Positions 17,601-23,917 of a DNA stretch of 64,000 nt are shown piece after piece. The DNA is from Micromonospora lupini (GTDB taxonomy: Bacteria; Actinomycetota; Actinomycetes; Mycobacteriales; Micromonosporaceae), in assembly GCF_026342015.1 (NCBI RefSeq), contig NZ_JAPENL010000003.1:806001-870000 (forward strand). The letters run 5' to 3'. How positions within the stretch are numbered: position 1 is the stretch's first letter; the number at the start of each line of letters is the position of its first letter. The translations under genes and the position numbers were made by a program. Below the pieces are notes generated by a model. That model saw nothing but the letters and a program-made list of their open reading frames with translations. It was not told the DNA's origin and made no database searches.

Positions 17601-17773
17601 TACGCTCCGACAGCGGCGCCGCGCCCGTCCCGACCGCCCAGCCGCACTGGCCGTGGCCGACCGAGGCCGCACTACTCGCCGTACTGCTTGTCGGATGCCT
17701 GCTGGCGGTCGCCGTCGTGGTCACCGTGCAGGCCCGCCGGGCCGACGCCGCGCACCTGCGGGTGGCGCCGTGA
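14609..17773 (+). CDS. large FtsX-family ABC permease
   Basis: A 1054-aa membrane protein. A first hydrophobic helix (~16-35) is followed by a ~220-aa extracytoplasmic region. A group of helices at ~295-510 (AVVLAIAVLGSVLTATALVLAG onward) forms the first FtsX domain. A second long extracytoplasmic region follows, with a final group at ~910-1045 ending LLAVLLVGCLLAVAVVVTVQA. This is the duplicated FtsX architecture of actinobacterial MacB-like permeases. It is encoded between the ATPases and a second permease that it overlaps by GTGA. Substrate is unknown; such systems export peptides or lipids, or remodel the envelope. Confidence 0.88.
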   Translation: MLRLVSRRARAQWPLLAALLGIVTIGATLLGTCTLLSTRTAERALEVAMARAAPAAVDVTVYTGTVEGPDAASVAADTRTAVASALAPFPATTTARASTVLRALPPALAPGTTVAPQAYLSGLDDLPARAELVTGRWPQHPGDAVLLETTAHLLGLTPGRRVRLGAELAHAPVPAVDVTVVGVVRPLPGRGWDRDPLAAAGSAVGYRDGRFLQPVNAYGPFLVDLADLVTTGSTVDRMEITAHPDLSDPHRHDLETVAGAVDSADRRLAGTLGDRVQLARVASDLPQTLRSADDQRHVTSAVVLAIAVLGSVLTATALVLAGRLTAGIRADETALRSALGASRRQLAATATLEAGLVAAVAAALAIPASSALHAGLTHLPPLDGAGLTVPPAVTGVQVLAVASGALALAAVLTVLAIRQVPAPGDRRTRRELLARSGADLLLAVFAAAGWWQLYAQPTTASPRADAVRVLAPALLLTAGAALALRVVLPALRGADRLAYRARGLALPLAASESARRPQAVAAGLLVGLACAAGTFGLAFDDTWHQSQRDQAALSVGTDLALTLGTAPVPGDGAVVNAATAGAVSPALNRGTSVGQWLGTAGEAPRLVAVDTTRADALLRGRLDSDSGWADVGATLAPRTRVTGLAVPTGAPLVLSGTAAGDTSLAVTPRLLLQDATGLRTSCTGPAVPLDGRQVPLPACATADGLRLVAVALPVTADAVGGPVAVAVTLTVPPAGSAEGSTDGSDWTATSAPPVPTRVSDLTLGVSATPTGTALRMAATVDLGGAEDAARTLVASAFPDPGLVPVAVSARFASEVGAEIGSKLSVTVGATPVPVVVAEVVPTVPSAPGAVAVLADLDTLSRARVVTGDLTFPVDAWWVGHPADGAAERATALHLGTVTTREAESARLTGGPLRAGLPAALRLIVPAAALLLLAGVVLHVTCDLQVRAVEVARLRGLGMSRRGIRGVLLGQHAGVLLPLLAAGAAVGALATRVVAPLLVRSDSGAAPVPTAQPHWPWPTEAALLAVLLVGCLLAVAVVVTVQARRADAAHLRVAP

Positions 17774-20523
17774 AGCGGTGGCTGACCCGCCGGTGGCCGG
17801 CACTCCACTGGCCCAGCATCCGCGGCCGGAGTCGTACCCACGCCGGACCGCTGCTGCTCATCGCCGCCGTCATCGCGGCCGTCGCGCTGCTCGCCGGGGC
17901 CGCCCCGGCGCTGCTGCGCGCCGCCGCCGACAACGCCGTCCAGGACGCGGTCCACCGCGCCGGCCAGGACGCCAACGTCCTCGCGCGCGCCGACTGGGAA
18001 CGCGACGACGGCCCGACCGGCGGGCGGGTCCGGGCACCCGGCCTCGCCAAGAACGTCGACGACTTCCGCGCCCGGGCGACGTACGCGCTCGGACCCGACC
18101 TGGACGCCGCGCTGCTCCCGCCCGTCGCCGTCGTCAACGGCCCGATCCTCACCATCACCGACGGCAGCGTGCCGCGTACCTTCCAGTTCACCTACCTGGC
18201 CGACGACCTCGGCGGCCCGGCCGTGACCTGGATCGCCGGCAGCGCGCCCGGCCCCACTGTCACCGCCGAGTACGTCGAGACGCCCTACGGCGGGCCGCCC
18301 TGGCCGGTGCAGGTCGGCCTCGCCGAGGCGGAGGCCGCCGCCCTCCACCTCGGCCCCGGCGATCGAGTTCCGGTCCGGGACGGCCAGGGCCGGGACAAGG
18401 ACGTCCGGGTCAGCGGAATCTACCGACCCGCGGACGGCGCCGACCCCGCCTGGCGACTCGCCCCGTCGCTACTGCGCCCCGTGCCCGGCGCCGACGGCGC
18501 GGGGACCACCCGGTTCGCCGGCCTGCTGTCGCGCGAGTCGCTGTCGGACGCCCGGCTCGCCGTCGACCAGGACCAACTGCGGCGCACAGTCCACTTCGCC
18601 CCGGAACCCGACGCGCTCACCTGGGGCACCAGCGCGGCGCTGGCCAGCCAGGTGGTCAAGCTCAAGGCGACCTCCGGTTCGTCAGGCGACCGCGACGAGT
18701 CCCTGAAGTGGGAGTCGCAGCTCGACACGGCGCTGCGCGACGCCCGCACCCGGATCAGCGCCGTTCTCACCCAGGCCGCCGTCCTGCTCACCGGGGTGCT
18801 GACCGCCACGGTGCTTGTCCTGCTGCTCGCCGCCGAACTGCTGGTCCGCCGCCGCACCCCGGCGCTGACCGCCGCCCGGCAGCGTGGGGCGGCGCTACCC
18901 GACGTCGCTGCGGAACTGCTCATCGAGTCCGCCGTGGTGTCCCTGTCGGCCGCCGCCGTCGGGCTCGCGCTCGCCCGCGCGGCCGCGCCGGGCGTCTCCT
19001 GGGCCTGGGCCGTTCCCGTGGTCCTGGCCGGTGCCGTCGCCGGGCCGGCGTTCGGCACCCTCGCCGCCGCCCGCGCCAGCCGCGACCGACGTCAACCTGC
19101 CAATCCGGCCGCTCGGCGCTGGATCCTGGCCACCGCCCGGCTGCGCCGCGCCGCCGTGGAAGCCGCTGTCCTGATCGCCGCGGTCGCCGCCTTCGGCGCA
19201 CTGCACCAGCGCGGGTTACTGCCCGTCGCCTCCGACGGCGACACCGGTGAGCCGACCGGCGACCTGATCCTGCCGGTCAGCGCCCTCGCTCTGGGCGCGC
19301 TCGTCGGCGCGCTCGTCCTGCTCCGGCTGCTGCCTCTCGGGGCACGGTTCGCGCTCCGACAGGCCCTGCGCTCGCGCCGCCCGCTGGCCGTGTTCGGTGC
19401 CGCCCGGGCGGCGACCACGGCCGGGCGTGCGCTGCCGCCGCTGGTCCTGGTCAGCACCATGGCGCTCGCGTCGTTCGCGCTCATCCTCGGCGCCACCGTC
19501 ACCCGGGGTCTGGCCGACGGCGCGTGGAGCACCGTCGGCGCCGACGCCCGCCTCGACGTCGGCGTCGACGCCGAGGCCGCCACGCCCGCACTCGCCGAGC
19601 GCATCGCTGCCGCACCCGGCGTACGGCAGGTCGTCGTCGCGCAGGTGACCGACTCGGCGCGCGTCTTCACCGAATCGACACCGCTCACGCCACGGCTGGT
19701 CATCGTGGACGCCGACGCGTTTCAGCGCCTGCTGGCCACCACCCCGCTTCCCGACGCGCCGGCGCTGGCCCGGCTCACGGCACAGGGTCCCGGGGACGTC
19801 CCCGCGCTGGTCCGATCGAGCGACGGCGCTCTGCCGGCCGGTACGCGGTTGCAGCTGAGCCGGGACGACGCCCCGGCGATCCGTCTCGCCGCGGTCGGTA
19901 CCGCTCCCCCCGTCGGCGGCGCCGACGACGTCGTCATCGTGGACGCCGCGGCCCTCGCCGACGCCGGGCTGCCCGCCGTCCCGAACACCGTCTGGGTGAC
20001 CGGTCCCGGCGCGGCGCGGGCCGTGTCGAACAGCGGCGTCGCCGCCGACGTCGTGCTACGCGCGGACGTCCTGCGGGCGCAGCGCGTGGCGCCGCTGACC
20101 ACTGGGCTGCTGCGGCTGGCGTGGACGGCCGCCGCGGTGCTGCTGGCGCTGGGGCTGCTCGGCCTCACGCTCGCCGCCGCCGCGGGCGCGTCGGAGCGGT
20201 GGCAGACCCTGACCCGACTGCGGACCCTCGGCCTCCGACCACGCGACGCCAGGTGGGTCGCCGCCGGAGAGCTGCTGCCGCCGGCAGTGGTCGCCGCGGT
20301 GTGCGGCCCGCTCCTCGGCGCCCTGCTCGCACGCCTGCTGCTCGGGCCGCTCGACCTGCGGCTGCTCACCGGCCAGGCCGCCGACCCGGGCGCGGTCCTG
20401 CCGTGGTGGCTGCTCGGCCTGGTGAGCGTGGCGCTGCTGGCGGCGGCCGCCACTGTCGTTCCTGTCGAGTCGGCGCTGCGACGACGCGACCGGCTGAGCG
20501 AGGTGCTCCGCGCCGGCGAGTAG
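17770..20523 (+). CDS. large FtsX-family ABC permease (second subunit)
   Basis: A 917-aa membrane protein with the same layout as its neighbour: an N-terminal helix (LLLIAAVIAAVALLAGAAPA), a long extracytoplasmic domain, a helix bundle around residues 330-560, a second extracytoplasmic domain and a C-terminal bundle ending in LLGLVSVALLAAAATVVPVES. I place the start at GTG 17770 because it overlaps the upstream stop (GTGA) and puts the first helix near the N-terminus. A longer open frame beginning at 17236 merely reads through the upstream gene. It presumably forms a heterodimer with the 1054-aa permease. A strong bidirectional terminator follows. Confidence 0.88.
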   Translation: MKRWLTRRWPALHWPSIRGRSRTHAGPLLLIAAVIAAVALLAGAAPALLRAAADNAVQDAVHRAGQDANVLARADWERDDGPTGGRVRAPGLAKNVDDFRARATYALGPDLDAALLPPVAVVNGPILTITDGSVPRTFQFTYLADDLGGPAVTWIAGSAPGPTVTAEYVETPYGGPPWPVQVGLAEAEAAALHLGPGDRVPVRDGQGRDKDVRVSGIYRPADGADPAWRLAPSLLRPVPGADGAGTTRFAGLLSRESLSDARLAVDQDQLRRTVHFAPEPDALTWGTSAALASQVVKLKATSGSSGDRDESLKWESQLDTALRDARTRISAVLTQAAVLLTGVLTATVLVLLLAAELLVRRRTPALTAARQRGAALPDVAAELLIESAVVSLSAAAVGLALARAAAPGVSWAWAVPVVLAGAVAGPAFGTLAAARASRDRRQPANPAARRWILATARLRRAAVEAAVLIAAVAAFGALHQRGLLPVASDGDTGEPTGDLILPVSALALGALVGALVLLRLLPLGARFALRQALRSRRPLAVFGAARAATTAGRALPPLVLVSTMALASFALILGATVTRGLADGAWSTVGADARLDVGVDAEAATPALAERIAAAPGVRQVVVAQVTDSARVFTESTPLTPRLVIVDADAFQRLLATTPLPDAPALARLTAQGPGDVPALVRSSDGALPAGTRLQLSRDDAPAIRLAAVGTAPPVGGADDVVIVDAAALADAGLPAVPNTVWVTGPGAARAVSNSGVAADVVLRADVLRAQRVAPLTTGLLRLAWTAAAVLLALGLLGLTLAAAAGASERWQTLTRLRTLGLRPRDARWVAAGELLPPAVVAAVCGPLLGALLARLLLGPLDLRLLTGQAADPGAVLPWWLLGLVSVALLAAAATVVPVESALRRRDRLSEVLRAGE

Positions 20524-20551
20524 ACGGCCGGTGTGGCTCGGACCGAATAGG

Positions 20552-20589
20552 CGAAGGCCCGTTGCCGAATATCCGGCAACGGGCCTTCG
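20552..20589. terminator. 16-bp perfect hairpin, bidirectional terminator
   Basis: The arms at 20552-20567 and 20574-20589 are perfectly complementary, with a 6-nt AATATC loop. The structure sits between the converging exporter operon (plus) and the tRNA-Cys/Gly/Val operon (minus) and can serve both. Confidence 0.8.
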
Positions 20590-20605
20590 AACCTACTTGT
20601 CCAGC

Positions 20606-20680
20606 TGGTGGGCGATACTGGGTTTGAACCAGTGACCTCTTCCGTGTCAAGGAAGCGCGCTCCCACTGCGCCAATCGCCC
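20606..20680 (-). tRNA. tRNA-Val(GAC), second copy
   Basis: A complete minus-strand tRNA with anticodon loop TTGACAC (GAC) and encoded CCA. Its sequence is identical to tRNA-Val at 12182-12256. It is the last gene of a three-tRNA operon that also holds tRNA-Cys and tRNA-Gly. Confidence 0.97.
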
Positions 20681-20693
20681 GTGCATAGAACCG

Positions 20694-20764
20694 AGGTGGG
20701 GACGGGATTTGAACCCGCGTACACGGCTTTGCAGGCCGTTGCCTCGCCTCTCGGCCACCCCACC
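20694..20764 (-). tRNA. tRNA-Cys(GCA)
   Basis: A 71-nt minus-strand tRNA: acceptor GGTGGGG, anticodon loop CTGCAAA (GCA, cysteine), T-arm GGGTTCAAATCCC and U73, the identity base for tRNA-Cys. No CCA is encoded. It lies between tRNA-Gly and tRNA-Val and has no counterpart in the 12182-12375 tRNA pair. Confidence 0.97.
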
Positions 20765-20798
20765 GAGGTTGCCCCCGTCATGCGTGGCGGCAGCTCCG

Positions 20799-20871
20799 AG
20801 CGGACGACGGGATTCGAACCCGCGACCCTCACCTTGGCAAGGTGATGCGCTACCAGCTGCGCTACGTCCGC
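20799..20871 (-). tRNA. tRNA-Gly(GCC), second copy
   Basis: A 73-nt minus-strand tRNA with anticodon GCC, identical to the copy at 12303-12375. It is the first gene of the tRNA-Gly/Cys/Val operon. A promoter-like TTGGCA (18-bp spacer) TAAAGT lies just upstream. Confidence 0.97.
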
Positions 20872-20903
20872 ACGTCCCCGGCGTTCCCGGGTGACGGATG
20901 AGA

Positions 20904-20933
20904 ACTTTAGCCGAGCCGGTGAACGACTGCCAA
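20904..20933 (-). promoter_or_regulatory. promoter of tRNA-Gly/Cys/Val operon
   Basis: On the minus strand, TTGGCA (20933-20928) is followed after 18 bp by TAAAGT (20909-20904). The -10 is 32 nt before tRNA-Gly. The match to a housekeeping sigma promoter is good; it has not been tested. Confidence 0.6.
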
Positions 20934-21267
20934 CTCGGGGTCCGTGTCGGCGCGCCCCCTTCCGGCCGGCCGAGACGCCGGGACGGGTCCTGGGTTGGGC
21001 CGGGGCCACCCGCCGCAGGCTTCCTAGGGAGCTGACCTGGTTTCTCAATTGACTTCCGACCGTCACACTCCGGCATCATGCGACGACAGGTGCCGCCGCC
21101 GGGCGCAGGCCCGCCGACCGGCGGCGATGCATCCCGCGGCGAGCGGCGGACCTCGGCGAACACCGCCAGTAGACCGGACCACGGCACCCCTGGAAAGTGT
21201 CCGGCTTCCGACTCTTACCCCACGAATCGGACGGTAGCGGTAACTGTTCGTGTTCGGGTGGATGGGC
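20934..21267. other. intergenic region upstream of TetR gene, no gene seen
   Basis: This stretch lies between the tRNA operon promoter and the TetR promoter. Short open frames exist on both strands, but none has convincing codon bias, a ribosome-binding site or a recognisable product. The region near 21020-21060 is locally richer in A+T. Confidence 0.4.
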
Positions 21268-21273
21268 TACGGT
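21268..21273 (+). promoter_or_regulatory. -10 box of leaderless TetR transcript
   Basis: TACGGT lies exactly 7 nt before the GTG at 21281, the spacing expected if transcription starts on the start codon. No Shine-Dalgarno is present. Confidence 0.5.
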
Positions 21274-21280
21274 AACGGTC

Positions 21281-21883
21281 GTGACGAGACGTGCGGCCGA
21301 GATCCGCCTGGATGCCCTGCTGCGCACCGCCTGTGACGTGATCGTGGAGCGCGGTCTGGCCAACACCCGGACGGCGGACGTGGCACAGGCCGCCGGCGTG
21401 AGTCAGGCCCTGGTGTTCTACCACTTCGCCACCAAGGAGCGGTTGCTCGCGCAGGCGTTCGCGTACGCGGTCGAACAGGATCTGGCCCGCCTGGACGTGG
21501 TCACCCGCTCCTCCGCTCCGCCGTTGACGAAGCTCCGCCGGATCCTCAAGCTCTACACCCCGGCCGGCCGGGCGACGTCCTGGTCGATGTGGATCGACGG
21601 CTGGTCCGAGTCGCTGCGTACCCCCGAGTTGGAGAAGGTGTCCCGACGGCTCGACCTGCGCTGGCGGCAGGACCTCGCCGCCGTCATCTCCGCCGGGGTC
21701 GCCGACGGCACCTTCCAGTGCGCCGACCCGGAGGGGGCCGCCTGGCGGATCAGCGCCGTGATGGACGGCCTCGCCGTGCAGCTCGCCGTGCACGACCGGG
21801 TGATCTCCCGCCGCCAGTTCGGGGAGTGGGTGCGCCTGGTCACCTCCCGGGAGCTGGGCCTGGCCCCGACCGACCTGGACTGA
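21281..21883 (+). CDS. TetR/AcrR-family transcriptional regulator
   Basis: A 200-aa regulator. The N-terminal helix-turn-helix (residues ~5-50) reads RTADVAQAAGVSQALVFYHF, the canonical TetR recognition segment, followed by KERLLAQAFAYAVE. The C-terminal ligand-binding domain is helical and contains WSMWIDGWSESLRTPEL, as in BetI-like members. GTG 21281 is chosen because the HTH then begins at the usual distance and a -10 box lies 7 nt upstream. Targets are unknown; the nearby alkB promoter carries a TetR-like palindrome and is one candidate. Confidence 0.92.
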   Translation: MTRRAAEIRLDALLRTACDVIVERGLANTRTADVAQAAGVSQALVFYHFATKERLLAQAFAYAVEQDLARLDVVTRSSAPPLTKLRRILKLYTPAGRATSWSMWIDGWSESLRTPELEKVSRRLDLRWRQDLAAVISAGVADGTFQCADPEGAAWRISAVMDGLAVQLAVHDRVISRRQFGEWVRLVTSRELGLAPTDLD

Positions 21884-21977
21884 GCGGGCCGGGGCGGCGC
21901 GGTTCCCGGCTGGGCAGAAGGGCTCCGGGCCGGGCAAAACGGCTCCTGCCACCGTCCCGGGGGGAACAATCGACGGC

Positions 21978-22559
21978 ATGGATCTGCTGGAGGCGTACCG
22001 CCGGAGCCTGGCCGAGTTCGTCGACCGGGTGGACGAGATCGGGCCCGGCCAGTGGGCCGAGGAGACGCCGTGCCCGGACTGGGACGTCCGCACGCTCGTC
22101 AACCACGTGGTCGGTGAGGACCGGTGGAGCGTTCCGCTGCTCGCCGGCCGCACCATCGACGAGGTCGGCGACCGCTTCGACGGTGACGTGCTCGGCGCGG
22201 ACCCGGCCACGACGGCGCGGGAGGCGACCGCGCAGGCCGAGATCGCCGTCACCCATCCCGGCACGATCGACCGCACCGTGCACCTGTCGGCCGGCCCGAC
22301 CCCGGCCGCCGAGTACGTCCAGCAACTCCTCGCCGAACACCTGGTGCACGGCTGGGATCTGGCGGTGGCGATCGGCGCCGACCCGCGACTCGACAGGGAC
22401 GCGGTGCGCGTGTGCGCCCGATGGTTCGCCGGGCGGGTCGACGACTACCGGCGGAACAAGCTTGTCGTCGACGGCGCACAGGTGTCCGCCGACGCCGACG
22501 AGCAGGACCGCCTGCTGGCCGCCTTCGGCCGCGACCCCGACTGGGCCCCGGGCGGCTGA
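21978..22559 (+). CDS. TIGR03086-type metal-binding DinB-like protein (maleylpyruvate isomerase N-terminal fold)
   Basis: A 193-aa cytoplasmic protein starting MDLLEAYRRSLAEFVDRVDE. It has the family signature TPCPDWDVRTLVNHVVGEDRW, where the His of LVNHVV, together with later residues in EHLVHGWDLAVAIG, would bind a divalent metal in the DinB four-helix bundle. Related proteins are mycothiol-dependent enzymes, but most TIGR03086 members have no known reaction. It lies 94 nt after the TetR gene in the same direction and ends 4 nt from the convergent alkB gene. Confidence 0.88.
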   Translation: MDLLEAYRRSLAEFVDRVDEIGPGQWAEETPCPDWDVRTLVNHVVGEDRWSVPLLAGRTIDEVGDRFDGDVLGADPATTAREATAQAEIAVTHPGTIDRTVHLSAGPTPAAEYVQQLLAEHLVHGWDLAVAIGADPRLDRDAVRVCARWFAGRVDDYRRNKLVVDGAQVSADADEQDRLLAAFGRDPDWAPGG

Positions 22560-22563
22560 GCGG

Positions 22564-23697
22564 TCAGCGGCGGGGCCGCGTGTTGGCACGTCCCGCGTCA
22601 CCGGCGTAGTGCGCGAGCACCCGGTGATCCATCACCCGTCGCCACAGCGGCGGGACCAGCGCCACGACCACCATCGTCGCGTACCCGGCGGGTAGCTGTG
22701 GGGAGGTGTCGAAGCTGCGCAGGGTCTGGTAGCGGCGTAACGGGTTCGCGTGATGGTCGCTGTGCCGCTGGAGCTGGAAGAGGAAGACGTTGGTGACCGT
22801 GCGGTCGCTGTTCCAGCTGTGCCGGGCGTCGACCTTCTCGTAGCGCCCGGCGGCGGTGCGCTGCCGGGCCAGCCCGTAGTGCTCCAGGTAGTTGACCACC
22901 TCCAGCAGGGAGAAGCCGACCACCGCCTGCAGGACCAGGAACGGCAGCACCACCGGACCGAAGAGCACTGTCAGCGCCGCGTACAGCGCCAGGGTCATGG
23001 CGAGGGCGTTGAGCAGATCGTTGCGGTGGGTCCACGGGGACCGGCCGCGGATGCGGAACCGGCTGGTCTCCAACCGCCAGGCCGAGCGCAGGCCACCGAG
23101 GACGGTACGCGGCCAGAACGCCCAGAAGCTCTCCCCCAGCCGCGAACTTGCCGGATCCTCCGGCGTGGCGACGCGTACGTGGTGGCCGCGGTTGTGCTCG
23201 ACGTAGAAGTGCCCGTAGGCGGCCGGCGCCAGGGCCACCTTGGACAGCCACCGCTCCATCCGTTCGCGCTTGTGGCCCAGCTCGTGGGCCGTGTTCATGG
23301 CGATGCCGTCGACCACCCCGACGGTGGCCACGAGGCCTGCGGCACCGGCGGCGGAGAGGCTGTCGCGGGCCCACACCGCGCCGCAGAGCACCAGTGCCGC
23401 GTACTGCGCCGGCAGGTAGAGGTAGGTGAGCCAGCGGTAGTAGCCGTCGGCGGCGAGCCGGGGCACCGCCTCCTCGGGAGGGTTCTGCCGGTCGTCGCCG
23501 AGCAGCAGGTCGACCACGGGGATCAGGCCGAAGACGACGGCCGGGGTGAGCCACCACGCCCAGGCGCCGCCGCCGGCCCGCCAGAGCGCGAAGCCGACGA
23601 AGGGCAGCGCCGGCACCAGCAGCGCCAGCGGCCAGAGCGGCTTGCGGGGGTCCCGCCAGGCGGCGGGCTCGACTGCCGGATCGGCATCGACTGTCAT
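22564..23697 (-). CDS. alkB: alkane 1-monooxygenase
   Basis: A 377-aa integral-membrane non-haem di-iron hydroxylase. The histidine clusters HELGHKR, EHNRGHHVRV, NYLEHYG and LQRHSDHH are all present, with about six hydrophobic helices between and before them. It would hydroxylate terminal carbons of medium-chain n-alkanes or similar chains using rubredoxin-delivered electrons. No rubredoxin gene or fused rubredoxin domain is adjacent, so the electron donor must be encoded elsewhere. ATG 23697 is preferred over the in-frame TTG 23703 because GGAGG lies 7 nt before it. A palindromic promoter region lies upstream. Confidence 0.92.
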   Translation of the reverse strand: MTVDADPAVEPAAWRDPRKPLWPLALLVPALPFVGFALWRAGGGAWAWWLTPAVVFGLIPVVDLLLGDDRQNPPEEAVPRLAADGYYRWLTYLYLPAQYAALVLCGAVWARDSLSAAGAAGLVATVGVVDGIAMNTAHELGHKRERMERWLSKVALAPAAYGHFYVEHNRGHHVRVATPEDPASSRLGESFWAFWPRTVLGGLRSAWRLETSRFRIRGRSPWTHRNDLLNALAMTLALYAALTVLFGPVVLPFLVLQAVVGFSLLEVVNYLEHYGLARQRTAAGRYEKVDARHSWNSDRTVTNVFLFQLQRHSDHHANPLRRYQTLRSFDTSPQLPAGYATMVVVALVPPLWRRVMDHRVLAHYAGDAGRANTRPRR

Positions 23698-23749
23698 GGC
23701 CAACCTCCGGTCTCGCGTCCCGCACCGACTGTGGCACCCGTCACGCTCT

Positions 23750-23779
23750 TTTACAAGAGACGAGCTTTTGTAAAGTCAA
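23750..23779 (-). promoter_or_regulatory. alkB promoter with overlapping palindromic operator
   Basis: On the minus strand, TTGACT (23779-23774) and TTGTAA (23756-23751) form a -35/-10 pair with a 17-bp spacer. An imperfect palindrome fills the same space: TTTACAA (23750-23756) is mirrored by TTGTAAA (23768-23774), centred on 23762. This is the geometry of a repressor operator. Confidence 0.6.
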
Positions 23780-23917
23780 CTTATCTCGATTGAGTGGCGC
23801 CTCAGTGATCTCGGGCCTTGCCGCCACCCCGGCCGGCTGATATCCACAGATGCGCATGCGTCACCGCGCTGCGTCGGCCGGCAGCCGCCGGCCATCCCGC
23901 TCCCACGAGGAGGTCCC

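Noticed and set aside
12182..20871. Integrative element using tRNA genes as att sites
   Set aside because: No integrase, excisionase or plasmid genes lie between the tRNA blocks, and the repeats are whole tRNA genes rather than 3' fragments.
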